Shown: positions 50,009 through 59,621, counted from the stretch's first letter. The stretch: 64,000 nt of DNA from Trypanosoma brucei gambiense DAL972 (GCF_000210295.1 NC_026739.1:282262-346261); one strand, 5' to 3'. The notes: generated by a model from the sequence alone, not told the origin. Made by a program: numbers and translations.

Positions 50009-50959
50009 TCACTGGTCTTCAGCAAACAGATGCTCATCACCTCCTACATAGTCCGGATTCGCTTCTCGTTTTTCCCCTCGCACTCTCAGCACGGTGTTGA
50101 GATGTGTGACCAAACGGTAACCTGCGAGCGTTATGCGTTTTTCAGCCATCTCCTTGCATGCACTAATATACTCCTCTGACAATTCAGTTCCATTTACAAC
50201 ATTAGCGTACGCCACTTTCTTTGCTAACTCAAAACCCTCCCTTGACATGACAACTGGGTTGGTTTGTTCCTTCTCATTTTGCGAAAATTTGTACGTTGCA
50301 ATCAGTTTAGTGGCAAAACTCTTCAATCTTATGTAATCTATTATGTTGAGGGGCCGCTCCAATGACTCTGAAGGACCCCGGCAAATGGAATCCCACACGG
50401 CATGGAGCTTCATTGGGACCCCTCTGAAATCCACATGCACCAAATTGCCACCCCGATCTCCTTCCGGATAATCAGCGGAAACCTGCGAAGTCGTATGCAG
50501 AGGTTGATGAATATCACCATAGTAATGTACGAGATGGGCAAGGGCAAAGGATCGCACATATATGGGAGTATCTGTCCGTCTTAGTGCCTTCGACAAACCG
50601 TTGATAACACTTACAACATCGGAGTTCTGTTTAAGAGTTACGTTCGGTTTGAAGCCATCCCTAATGTACATATTGGCCGTATAGTGCCAACCGTCCATGG
50701 CACCCATGCGGTAACGCTTCAAATCATCTGGCCAACAGGCACTTTGAACGAAATCGGGAATATTCGGGAACGGCCCGCTTTCGCTCAAGTGTTGTATATA
50801 TGTCTCAACCACCCTGGCTACATCATTGTCAAGGTTACGTCGGGCTATTTCAGCAACAACCATATGGCCGAAATCCCACCATCCATCAACAGCCGCTGGA
50901 ATGAAGGAAGTAATCAGAGCCAAGGTTATGCAAAGTGATGAAAGTGATGGATTCTTCAT
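50009..50959 (-). CDS. S1/P1 nuclease, copy A (upstream)
   Basis: A 316-residue class-I nuclease, the upstream member of a tandem pair. All nine zinc ligands of the P1 family can be placed: Trp27 and His32 after the signal peptide (cleavage before WWDFGH), then Asp in WPDD, His in WHYTAN, the triad in HYYGDIHQPLH, and His/Asp in LHAVWD. The catalytic function is purine and nucleotide salvage in related parasites (3'-nucleotidase/nuclease). The C-terminal 20 residues (KREANPDYVGGDEHLFAEDQ) are hydrophilic and acidic and differ entirely from copy B. No GPI signal or transmembrane anchor is present, unlike some Leishmania 3'-nucleotidases. The acceptor at 51082-51083 gives a 122-nt leader without upstream ATG. 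Confidence 0.95.
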   Translation of the reverse strand: MKNPSLSSLCITLALITSFIPAAVDGWWDFGHMVVAEIARRNLDNDVARVVETYIQHLSESGPFPNIPDFVQSACWPDDLKRYRMGAMDGWHYTANMYIRDGFKPNVTLKQNSDVVSVINGLSKALRRTDTPIYVRSFALAHLVHYYGDIHQPLHTTSQVSADYPEGDRGGNLVHVDFRGVPMKLHAVWDSICRGPSESLERPLNIIDYIRLKSFATKLIATYKFSQNEKEQTNPVVMSREGFELAKKVAYANVVNGTELSEEYISACKEMAEKRITLAGYRLVTHLNTVLRVRGEKREANPDYVGGDEHLFAEDQ

Positions 50960-50976
50960 GGTGTTGAGATGTCTTC
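50071..50976 (-). repeat. Duplicated nuclease block, copy A
   Basis: 906 bp matching 48376-49272. Flanking UTR sequences on both sides are unrelated between the copies. The last 20 codons of the gene lie outside the block. Confidence 0.93.
50932..50949. repeat. 9-bp tandem direct repeat in the signal-peptide codons of nuclease A
   Basis: aaagtgatg occurs twice in tandem on the plus strand. Copy B has one unit, so the three extra signal-peptide residues arose (or were lost) by slippage. Confidence 0.9.
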
Positions 50977-51081
50977 TGCTGTGATATCTCTTATTATTTG
51001 GTCTGAAATACGTTTTTTTGTGTTGCAATAATATGTGTTTATGGATGTGTTTGCACGCTTTCGGCGGCGCAGCAGTATTTC

Positions 51082-51133
51082 CTCAGAACCCCGTTGACCC
51101 ACAAGAGGAAGGGAATAAAGCAAGGAATAGAGA
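51082..51133 (-). promoter_or_regulatory. Trans-splice acceptor of nuclease copy A
   Basis: A CT-rich tract (51133-51098) is followed by GGGGTTCTGAG (AG 51083-51082). The 122-nt leader has no ATG. Confidence 0.65.
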
Positions 51134-51998
51134 GAAAACGGTTTGCGGCGTACATCACACAGTGTAACAGATTAAGGCCCAGCATCATCTCTAACAAAAC
51201 AAACTCAAAACAAACCTTGGGCAAAGACGGAGTGTGAACCATCATTCCGTCATGTACTCTCGGTGCTATCCCTGAGTACATGCAGCGGTACTCCCTCCAT
51301 TAAAACATCAAGTGGAGTTTCAGAAAGTGTCGTACTCTTACGCACTGCATTCGTATTTCATTTTTTTTTTACCTGTTGGACAGCAAATCCTCAGAAGAGT
51401 TGTGAATCATCTACATTAGCACCGACTGCAACGCGTTATTTGAGGACAGGTTATAGTCGTTTCAACTTGTAAGCACAAGGAAAAGAACAGAAGAACAAAA
51501 GAAGAAACAACACAACGATGTTAGGAATACGAAAGGTTGTCCCCTGTCGGATATATCGCAATTCCAACCAACCCTCCCTCACAACTTCTCATGATTTGGT
51601 TACACTATGCATGGCTCCTTTCATCACCCTTTTTTCGTTTTTATCGATTTTTTTTTTTTAAACGCAAAAGGGACAGTAAAAAGCAACAGAAGAGAAAAGT
51701 CACTTGCGATTACATGGTATTCACTTGTTTCTTTCCATTGGACATGACGCATGTCACACGCGTTCAAGGCAGTTACTCTGTCATACACGTCTTAGTGGAG
51801 GTACGCTTGAGCTTTTTGTGTTGTCTTCGACTAATAAAATAGTGTGTCACCCATCCCCTGCTTTATTCCCTTACACTTCCCGCACCATAAAACAAAGAGT
51901 AGAAGAAAGGCAAGAACACGAGGGTAAAAGAAAAGAGAATGGATGTGGTAGACAAGACAGGGTTCGAATTGTTACGCACACACATGTGAACGCAGAAA

Positions 51999-52005
<7 letters not shown>

Positions 52006-52038
<33 letters not shown>
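52006..52038. repeat. (TA)n microsatellite
   Basis: About 15 TA units preceded by CA units, between nuclease A and the 570-residue gene. Confidence 0.95.
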
Positions 52039-52044
<6 letters not shown>

Positions 52045-52466
52045 TGACGTTGCTTTCCCTCATTCGGTAACACTTTGGCACGTTAGTGCGGCCGCTCACA
52101 ATAACCCAACATTATGAAGAGGGCACGACTAAAAGGAAAAGAGGGGAATGGGGACGCAACAACAATTCATATAACCCCTCGCCTCCTCATTCACTTTTCG
52201 TCGCTTGCGCCGTTGATGCAACCGGAGTTTCTCCACCAAGGCGGGGAAAGTGAAGGAAGGAAGGAAAAAAAAGAGACGAAGGAATATGTGTGCGTGGGAT
52301 AATATAACAAGAATGTATGCCTTTTCCTCCTGGCGTTGGGCGGTCGTGAATTTCTACATGTACGCCAATCCCGTCAGGAGGTGCGCGACATGGCAAAAGG
52401 AAAGTAAGAAACGAATCAACTTTTTGAACATGTGTACGGGTCGGCTACGGAGGTTCGCACAGCCTC

Positions 52467-54179
52467 TCACCAAATCCATTTCTCTTCAGAGAGGCACCTC
52501 TGCACGATCTCCTCACCCCGTTCGGAGAAAATATCATCAAAAAAATTTCTCACATCGCGCTCTGCGTTGCTAAGCGGTCTGTCAAGTCTCTTACCAGGGC
52601 GAAGTAGCCCCAGTTTAACACGAAACGTGTTCGTTGGGGGATCACCACCTGCCTGCCCAGTTTCTGCACCACCTTCACCTGAAACAGGAGCGGCAGAAGC
52701 TTTGGCGGTGGGCTCCAGTCCGAGAATATCAAGAAGGTTCCTGAACTCTTCCGGTTTCAGAACAACCATAAGTGGATCCGATAGTTCCACCAGTTGTGTT
52801 GGCATCTCATGTGGTCTCTCAGAGAGTGTGGAGGAATACACCTGATACCACGCGTCAAGGGCCATTGCAGTTAATTCATTCTTGACACGATCCTCCGGTT
52901 TATCTTCCAGTGAGGCGCCCGCATGTTTCTGTGCCATGGCATCAAGCTCCTGCTGAGCGAGTGTCGGGGACGGGAGGCCAGAGTTTATTTCCAGGTTCCT
53001 CAAAGCATCCTCCAATAGTGTGTCTGCGAAGTAGGTCATTGCGGGCCTGAGGGGATGTCTCAACGGAACCTTAAAGTTGTTTCCTGTCTTGGGTAATTTC
53101 TTTGGTGAAAGCCCAAGGCGCTTGGCCTCCCGCACGTGCGAGGCGTTACATTGATGGCCAAGATCATTGTCACGCGAAAGCTCGTACAGCTCTGTATCCA
53201 TAATGAGCAGATGCCTCTGCCGATCCTGCCGTTTCTTTATCCGGTCTTTTGTAGAGGAACCATTGTTCAGCATCTCCACGCGCATGGTGAGTGTGACTGG
53301 AATGCGGACGGTACGTGGATTTAAGCTATCACCAGACACACGCAGGGAGCTGCACCATAGTAACCACGGTCGGTTATCATCATCTATACGGAAATGCAAT
53401 ACCATTCGGGTGATCAACTTGCGGTCAGTAAAATACACATGGTCAACCACCTCCCGACAAAGGAGGTCTAAACGACCCTTTGTTTCGTCGGCAACAAGGG
53501 ATAGTTCACTCAGGTGATTATCACCGTCAAAAGTTGCAGCGCGCATATGAACGGGCACGCGATGATCGTCTAGTCTGTACTTGTTTGTTCGTTTGTACAC
53601 TACCGCCATGAGTGGTGACCAAGATACCTGTAGCTGCGCGTTGCGCCGCATCGTTGTCTCGCCCTTTGGAGGCACAAACTTCTGCAGGATGCCGTCGGGC
53701 TTTCGTGATTTATTAAAGAGAAATTCACGGAGCGTCTCGGCAGTGAAGATTTCCGAGTAAGAGATCAGTTCTCCATTTGGTGTGAGGGATTCTGGGTCGT
53801 CCACAGGGCAAGTGGTGAGGAATTGTGCCACAATCTCATACCCTGCTGTGGGCCGGCTGAAATGTTGGTAGATGGATTGGGCGTCCAGCATCTTTCCCGG
53901 ATGTTTGTTAATCTCACGCGCTTCGGCGTCGTATGTGTACCATGCTCGCGGGAAATTGTGTTCGTACACCACCGTGTCGGGTAAGCGCACATTCTTCAGG
54001 CGGCTCTCACTGCCTTTATTCTTCTTCCACAAATGAAGGTAAAGTTGTGGCCTCAGCCCGTCGCCCTCGAGTGGATGGTGCTTCGCCCAGTCTTTGCTGT
54101 ACAACACCTTCACACCAGAAGGCGAGACGTACCCACGGCGATACGTTGGCACATCGGCAAACATGCGATTGCTCGACAT
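52467..54179 (-). CDS. Conserved hypothetical protein, 570 residues
   Basis: A soluble, evenly charged protein without signal peptide, presequence or membrane helix. Residues 1-110 are aromatic-rich (PTYRRGYVSPSGVKVLYSKD; NFPRAWYTYDAEAREINKHP). Residues 180-300 look like a folded beta-rich domain containing VSWSPLMAVVYKRTNKYRLD, VVDHVYFTDRKLITRMVLHF and RIDDDNRPWLLWCSSLRVSG. A charged helix (KDRIKKRQDRQRHLLI) follows, and residues 370-560 are helical with one low-complexity stretch (about 485-510). I have a vague sense of similarity to axonemal or ciliary proteins in the LLWCSSLRV region but cannot name a family, so no function is proposed. The start is ATG 54177-54179. The CT-rich splice tract is about 500 nt upstream, at 54689-54735. 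Confidence 0.88.
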   Translation of the reverse strand: MSSNRMFADVPTYRRGYVSPSGVKVLYSKDWAKHHPLEGDGLRPQLYLHLWKKNKGSESRLKNVRLPDTVVYEHNFPRAWYTYDAEAREINKHPGKMLDAQSIYQHFSRPTAGYEIVAQFLTTCPVDDPESLTPNGELISYSEIFTAETLREFLFNKSRKPDGILQKFVPPKGETTMRRNAQLQVSWSPLMAVVYKRTNKYRLDDHRVPVHMRAATFDGDNHLSELSLVADETKGRLDLLCREVVDHVYFTDRKLITRMVLHFRIDDDNRPWLLWCSSLRVSGDSLNPRTVRIPVTLTMRVEMLNNGSSTKDRIKKRQDRQRHLLIMDTELYELSRDNDLGHQCNASHVREAKRLGLSPKKLPKTGNNFKVPLRHPLRPAMTYFADTLLEDALRNLEINSGLPSPTLAQQELDAMAQKHAGASLEDKPEDRVKNELTAMALDAWYQVYSSTLSERPHEMPTQLVELSDPLMVVLKPEEFRNLLDILGLEPTAKASAAPVSGEGGAETGQAGGDPPTNTFRVKLGLLRPGKRLDRPLSNAERDVRNFFDDIFSERGEEIVQRCLSEEKWIW

Positions 54180-54930
54180 CCCGCTTTCGTTAGCCTACTA
54201 ACTTTCCCTTGTCTTTCACTTTTCTACTTACAAACACAATTGCTGTTTGTTTGTTCGTCCTAACACTTGTCTTTTCTTCTTTTTCGTTTGTCTTCTACTA
54301 GTCACTTTTGCGTCTTTTCTCTCTTTTTTTGGTTTTGTCCGCCTACTTCTTGGTTCCTGGTGCGCGTTTGTATAGCGTTGCACCGACCCGAGAGGCTCTA
54401 AAGTAATTATGCAAATAATCTACTTGTTGGTATAAGTAATGTAATAAATATTAGTGCACTCTTTACCTTTATTTCTCCGCGCTTTCCCTCTCTAATGTGA
54501 ACTTTTAACCCTGCTCTCTTTATCTATCTTTTCCCCTCACGCACTCGCTCCCCGACGGACGAGTTGTGTTTGTTGTTAAATTTCTTTATTTGCTGGGGAA
54601 GCTAACCAAAAAAAAAAAAAGAAGTGCCACAAGAGTGTAAATTTATGAACAAAAACAACCGGCCGATCGACCAGTTTGGCCGGAGGAGATAAAGAGAAAA
54701 GGAAAAAAAGGGAAGAGAAGACAAATAAAACAGGACCTAGCACACACAAAAAAAAAACAGTAGTAGTGTTCAGTGAAGGGAAGTTCTCCTTTCAGCCGTT
54801 CCTGTAGCCTACTGGAAGCGGGGATAGTCTACGAAAAGACACACATGCACAAACAGTGGAAGTGGGAGCAGAGATGTTGCAAAGAGCGGCTGAAACAACA
54901 GAACACTTCAAAGCACTCACACGTGCGTAC

Positions 54931-54974
<44 letters not shown>

Positions 54975-55341
54975 ACGCACAGATTTGTATACATTCTCTC
55001 ACCACCTTCCTTTCTCAGCACCCGCAACTCCATGAACTCCACGTGCCGCACTCACTTGCACGTGCCCCCCCCTAATCTTCACGTGCATACGCGCACACAA
55101 ACACAAACACAAACACAAAGGACGCGCAGTGTCACCATACAATGCTCAAGGTTAAGGGATACAAACATTTTTTTTTTGAAAAAAGGAAGGCCAAGAAGAG
55201 TCCACACAACGACAAACCCCCCTCGACACATTGACCCAACACAAGAATCAGCTTTCAACAAAATACCCCCTCTTTTTTTTCTTGCTCTCGGCCATTTATT
55301 CGCCTTGTCTTATTTTGTTCCCGACGCTGCTACAATTTCCT
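54180..55341 (-). other. Spacer, PAN2 to 570-residue gene
   Basis: CT-rich tract 54689-54735 and T-run near 54608-54620, TA repeat at 54932. PAN2 3'-UTR beyond. No gene seen. Confidence 0.7.
54932..54972. repeat. (TA)n microsatellite
   Basis: About 20 TA units in the spacer between the 570-residue gene and PAN2, the longest TA run in the window. Confidence 0.95.
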
Positions 55342-58300
55342 TTAGCAACCTCGCGCCACCGGCACAGTAACAGAAGCAGCAGTGTTCCCACTCCCCCCAT
55401 CCCGTGATACGTCAAGGAACGGTGGTGGCGTTGGGGTGTGGACGGGTTCAAGAAGTGGTGAACTAAAAGAGTCCCGCCCTTCAGGAACGTACCAGCTGGT
55501 TTCCACACCGGTTGCCAGTAACTTATCCAACACCGTGTCAAACTTTCCCTCTTCCTTCAATTGCTGATATTTGCGATAGAGGCGAAGAGACGTTCGGGCA
55601 TCCTCTACAGAGTCGTGTTCACCTTCTTGCACACGCTCACCCAGTACATGATAGGCCAGGAAACGCAACGACAAATACCTGCCCCCAGGTCTGTGAAAGA
55701 GCGTGAGCGTATCAATCATCTGATTCGGAGGAACCGCAATATTACAAACACGGAAGTCCTGATGTAGACCATGACCAACAAATGTCACTGAACGGTCCAC
55801 CAAAGCCCGCAGTTTGAGATAAGTTGCCTTGAGGCTCGTAAGACACTTGGATGACTCCAGTGGGTCAAGATCGCCTGGGTGGATGCCACTGTACTGAGTC
55901 ACGTAGTCCAAAATTGCTTCCGGAGTGTGAACGTAGTCATCCACAATCGTTCGTTCGTCGCCTGGAGCACTGCTCAGTACGCAGCTCAGTCGTGCGAGTG
56001 CCATGTGTCGCTGTTGTGCCAAGTTACCGGGTGAATCCGTAACACATTGACTCTTGTTCCAATCAAGTACCACATACTCCGCATCAAGAGCAACAAGGTC
56101 CTCTGGCTTGATGTCGAGATGGGATCTCAGTGGCGACTTGAAACGCTGTATCGAAGGATTACGTTGCAGGGGCCTTGCCAGAACATCATTTATTAGTAGT
56201 GGACCCAACGTCTCAAACATATTTGGTGGTCGCTCACCATCCTCTGCGCTGTACAGTGGTGTGGACAATTTGTCAAGGGCATAAAACGAAACAACCGCAC
56301 GGTGCGAACGTAGGGCAGGCATGGATACCTCCAACTTTTGTTCATCCTCTGACTTTGTTACGAGATAGTCGTTCACAAGACTGAAACGATCATCCTCAAC
56401 ACGCTGGTGGCTAACGAAGTTCCCCGGGTCATCTGCGTCATTGGAAAGGTGGATGATATTGCTGCAAAGTAAATAATTGGAGTCATCTTTTGCATCACGC
56501 GAGATGCGGAGACACCTGGGTGGTTTTAGTGTTCCTCCCTCAGGGTTCAGTCGCAGTACGATGATGGGTGGAAGGCGCTTTATTTGTACGTTACTGTTGT
56601 GCCCCTCCAGTTGCTTCAATAAGTGCTGCAGTCCCTCATTGACCTTGATAGCAGACGCCGGAACATCCCAATAGAACCGAGGTTCCACATGAACTTTACC
56701 ACCAGATGAAAACTCCGTACCAAAAAGACTAGCTATCGACTTGTCAAAATCTCCACAAGGTTGCTTATGGTTCATAAATGGATACTCCTTCTCGTCCTGC
56801 AGACCACGATGTAATGCTTCGAGCAACACCAGTTGCGCCATGTGCATCCGCTTCACCGCTTCATCACGGGATTTTATTGGCTCGAAAACTGGGGCAGCGG
56901 AAGGACACCTGTACATAGTACGGATGAGATTCCCCACTTGTACAATGGGATTAAGACCAGCTACTGAAGTCATCATCATGTTAGAAAACACGAATGCAAT
57001 TTCACAGGCGATGCAATACTCCTTCGCACAAATATGATGCACGACCACCCTACGGACAGGGAATTCCTTCGGGTGACACAGGTACAGAGACTGAAGCAAT
57101 GTTGTAATCCAGCACTCAGGAAAACTATTATCGAGTCCAACAACAACCTTCGGAATCCTATTGTACTTTTCCCACTCGAATCGCTGATGTGACCCATAAC
57201 ACACGAGGTTAGCGGCATCTTGCGGCACGTAGTTGTCGGCAACCCCTCCGCGAAAGGTGCTCTGCCGCCGCTTCTTCTCCTTGTTCAGTTCCAATAGCAA
57301 GTGCTGCACCGCTGCAGGATCGTTCCCCAACATTAAATTATACGGATATGGATTCGGAAGGAGTGGTGCGAGTTTGTCTCTTGGGTCAGGGAGATATGAA
57401 TCAGAGCGCCGGAGGCCCCATCGATTGGGCTCATAAGTCCACGACTCCCCATTGACACAACACGTCGAAGGAGCCACTTGTAAGATCATGTAGTTTTCCG
57501 GTGGCCAGCTGGAGGCGAGTTCCTCAACAGGTACAGACTCGTCGAAGAACGCAAACGTGTCACCTTCCTTATCTTCCCAGCGCGCTGTAAAGACGGGGTT
57601 AACGGGGCGCTTCGGTTGTACGAATCGAGACATGACGTAGTCCTCACGTGTTGCTGGATGGCCAAGAGCCATGAAGTGACCCTTATCGTTCCCTATTGCA
57701 GCGCACATTCCGTTGGGCGATACGCTCACCGAGGTGCAGGTGTCGTCAAACAATCCACTTGAGCTGTAGACGGGTTTTGTTTGATCCATCTGGACAATGT
57801 GAAACCCGCGTGAAGTCAACACGAAAGCACGGTCGGGCAACACACCAAAAGGGTCACGATAACGACGAACTTGCGAAATACTGTCTGACGGTATACCATT
57901 AATGGTGTTGAGCGGTTCAGCCATCTTCCGTACATCATACACACGAACGCTACTCGTCATATTCCGCTCCACCACGGCAGCAATGACCGTTTCGTCGTCT
58001 GCGTCCATGGCGAGCACACGGTTGCGAGACGACGGTATGGAAGCAACCACCTGAAGTTCGTTTGCATCTCGTACCACGATGCCGCCTGACGTGGCGCCTG
58101 TAATAACCCACTTGCTTGTCTGTCTCAACGACACCACCTTGCCTTCCATGAGGGGAACGGTTACGTGATTACACGCGGTTCCGTCGCTGATGGACATTCG
58201 CGTTAGTCCAACATCACCAACGATACTCACCACACCTGTATCGCCGTTTGCTTGAAAAAGTTCAATATGGTCCTGTGACTGTGGTGGAAGAGGGCAATAC

Positions 58301-58596
58301 ATGCACTGCGCACCGCCTCGTTTGTAACCCCGAATAACATCATGGTCTGCCACCATTCCTACCGTCTCATTGCCCATCCTTAGGAAAAAGATCCCAAAGA
58401 TAGGCCGTGTGGATGCGGCAAATGAGGAATACACCGCCCACGAAAGAGTATCCGTTTGACTCTGCGTGGTGAAACTCATCAAGCGACCAAAACTGTCCCC
58501 GACCCATAAAAGTTCCACATCGGGGTCGAACTCAATCGCATTGACAATACCAACAAATGCTTGAACGCTACCTCGAACCTTCCACGGAACGCTCAT
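55342..58596 (-). CDS. PAN2: PAN2 poly(A)-specific exoribonuclease subunit
   Basis: A 1084-residue catalytic subunit of the PAN2-PAN3 deadenylase, which trims mRNA poly(A) tails in the cytoplasm. Residues 1-320 form a WD40 propeller, 320-480 the PAN3-binding linker, and 483-810 a ubiquitin-hydrolase-like domain (LDNSFPECWITTLLQSLY, then HHICAKEYCIACEIAF as in other PAN2). Residues 835-1015 are the DEDDh exonuclease: VALDAEYVVLD (Asp838, Glu840), VGHGLHQDFRV (Asp947) and EHDSVEDARTSLRLY (His994, Asp999). All catalytic residues are present. The last 65 residues are Pro/Ser-rich. The start is ATG 58594-58596. The first AG after the CT-rich tract is at 58604-58605, which would leave a leader of only about 7 nt. 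Confidence 0.96.
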   Translation of the reverse strand: MSVPWKVRGSVQAFVGIVNAIEFDPDVELLWVGDSFGRLMSFTTQSQTDTLSWAVYSSFAASTRPIFGIFFLRMGNETVGMVADHDVIRGYKRGGAQCMYCPLPPQSQDHIELFQANGDTGVVSIVGDVGLTRMSISDGTACNHVTVPLMEGKVVSLRQTSKWVITGATSGGIVVRDANELQVVASIPSSRNRVLAMDADDETVIAAVVERNMTSSVRVYDVRKMAEPLNTINGIPSDSISQVRRYRDPFGVLPDRAFVLTSRGFHIVQMDQTKPVYSSSGLFDDTCTSVSVSPNGMCAAIGNDKGHFMALGHPATREDYVMSRFVQPKRPVNPVFTARWEDKEGDTFAFFDESVPVEELASSWPPENYMILQVAPSTCCVNGESWTYEPNRWGLRRSDSYLPDPRDKLAPLLPNPYPYNLMLGNDPAAVQHLLLELNKEKKRRQSTFRGGVADNYVPQDAANLVCYGSHQRFEWEKYNRIPKVVVGLDNSFPECWITTLLQSLYLCHPKEFPVRRVVVHHICAKEYCIACEIAFVFSNMMMTSVAGLNPIVQVGNLIRTMYRCPSAAPVFEPIKSRDEAVKRMHMAQLVLLEALHRGLQDEKEYPFMNHKQPCGDFDKSIASLFGTEFSSGGKVHVEPRFYWDVPASAIKVNEGLQHLLKQLEGHNSNVQIKRLPPIIVLRLNPEGGTLKPPRCLRISRDAKDDSNYLLCSNIIHLSNDADDPGNFVSHQRVEDDRFSLVNDYLVTKSEDEQKLEVSMPALRSHRAVVSFYALDKLSTPLYSAEDGERPPNMFETLGPLLINDVLARPLQRNPSIQRFKSPLRSHLDIKPEDLVALDAEYVVLDWNKSQCVTDSPGNLAQQRHMALARLSCVLSSAPGDERTIVDDYVHTPEAILDYVTQYSGIHPGDLDPLESSKCLTSLKATYLKLRALVDRSVTFVGHGLHQDFRVCNIAVPPNQMIDTLTLFHRPGGRYLSLRFLAYHVLGERVQEGEHDSVEDARTSLRLYRKYQQLKEEGKFDTVLDKLLATGVETSWYVPEGRDSFSSPLLEPVHTPTPPPFLDVSRDGGSGNTAASVTVPVARGC

Positions 58597-58603
58597 TTAT
58601 ACG

Positions 58604-58666
58604 CTGCCAATACCCAGTGCAGCACCAGAGGCCGCAGTGATTGGGAGCGAAGCGAAAAAGAAAAAA
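58604..58666 (-). promoter_or_regulatory. Trans-splice acceptor of PAN2
   Basis: A T/C tract with ten consecutive T is followed, without an earlier AG, by ATTGGCAG (AG 58605-58604), just 7 nt upstream of the ATG. Confidence 0.6.
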
Positions 58667-58953
58667 AAAACAACGGTGGCGGGAAGAGGGAAATCCCCCG
58701 CCGCACGCGTCCGCCACGTGTCTCAGCTGACCGCTTCCCAACAACAACAAAAAAATATATAGATCTTTTTACCTGCTACCCTTCCAACCGCCACACGGGC
58801 TGCCCAAAGCAAAAGAAGATACAAAATCAGAATGAAGAAAATAGTAATATATCTGAAGTTTCGGGTTGGTTCAATCCTTTTCCTTTGTTCCCTACTACTT
58901 ATCCTCACCGACAGGTGATGTCGGCAACCCCTACCGCGCGTTTCTTCAAACCC

Positions 58954-59064
58954 CTATTTCCTCCAATTTACGGTCACTACTGGTAGAAAATAGGCAAGGA
59001 AGGAAGAAAAAAAAACAGCGATTGCCACCCCGTAGAAGGTAACGCAAGCAAACAATAAGGTCAT
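58954..59064 (-). CDS. Candidate 36-codon membrane micro-ORF
   Basis: A short ATG-initiated frame (ATG at 59062-59064) inside the 1-kb gap between H2F1 and PAN2. It encodes one or two hydrophobic segments (TLLFACVTFYGVAIAVFFSS, then FLAYFLPVVTV) and ends NWRK, a compact hydrophobic-then-basic pattern typical of tiny membrane subunits. Upstream on the coding strand is a T-rich tract at about 59127-59152, followed by CACAAAAG (AG near 59089), a plausible splice acceptor. One short out-of-frame ATG lies between. No family is recognised. Composition of T-rich UTRs can produce such peptides by chance, so this is only a candidate. Confidence 0.3.
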   Translation of the reverse strand: MTLLFACVTFYGVAIAVFFSSFLAYFLPVVTVNWRK

Positions 59065-59528
59065 ATCCAACAGAGATAACTCATAACCACTTTTGTGTTT
59101 ATTATTATATTTTGTTTGAGATGGAGGTAAAAAAAAAATGGGAAAAGAACTGCACCGACCGCAACAGCCACAGTACGTCCCTTTCCCTTGCCCAACAACA
59201 ACAACAGCACCATAAATCGAACAGAGGCCTTTCACATGTGATTGTCCTTCGGCATATAATTGTGTAATTAATCCAGGAGGAAGCCACAATGGTGAAGAGG
59301 TTGTAAATATCCCGGTCACTAGGGCTCAACAGCTGTCGCAGGTGTTGATTGCGTTTGTTTATCCCACCACCGCACCCTTCCCCTTTAATGCACCTCCTCC
59401 ACACGTAAACAACGGCTCGTTAAACAGTGTGTAATATGATGGAAATATAAATATTCCACATTACCGTACACTTTGTAACCGTGATGACAACCGCTATCTC
59501 AGGAGAGGAAAAAATAAAAACAACAACA

Positions 59529-59548
59529 ATATATATATATATATATAT
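59529..59548. repeat. (TA)n microsatellite
   Basis: About 10 TA units just downstream of the H2F1 stop codon. Confidence 0.93.
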
Positions 59549-59621
59549 GACCTGCATCCATTATTCAACGAACAAAACGGCAGTTGCGTTTCCCCCCCCC
59601 CCTCCTCTCCAAAGAGTACGT

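Larger units (their letters stand above)
50960..52466 (-). other. Spacer, 570-residue gene to nuclease A
   Basis: Two good splice signals: AG at 51082 (serving nuclease A) and a stronger-looking one at 51466-51467 with a CT tract at 51475-51516. Only short ORFs follow the second. The TA repeat is at 52006. Confidence 0.7.
58597..59621 (-). other. Spacer, H2F1 to PAN2
   Basis: PAN2 acceptor at 58604, the candidate 36-codon ORF at 58954-59064 with its own T-rich tract, and a TA repeat near the H2F1 stop. Confidence 0.65.

Noticed and set aside
49642..50040. 132-codon minus-strand ORF between the nucleases
   Set aside because: It overlaps the 3' end of nuclease A in another frame and has UTR-like composition.
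51943..51968. GGTTCGAAT resembling a tRNA B box
   Set aside because: The nearest A-box-like sequence is only about 16 nt away, too close for a tRNA, and no cloverleaf can be drawn.
54932..54972. Long TA run considered as a replication origin or recombination hotspot
   Set aside because: Similar TA runs occur in many spacers of the window, and nothing else supports a special role.
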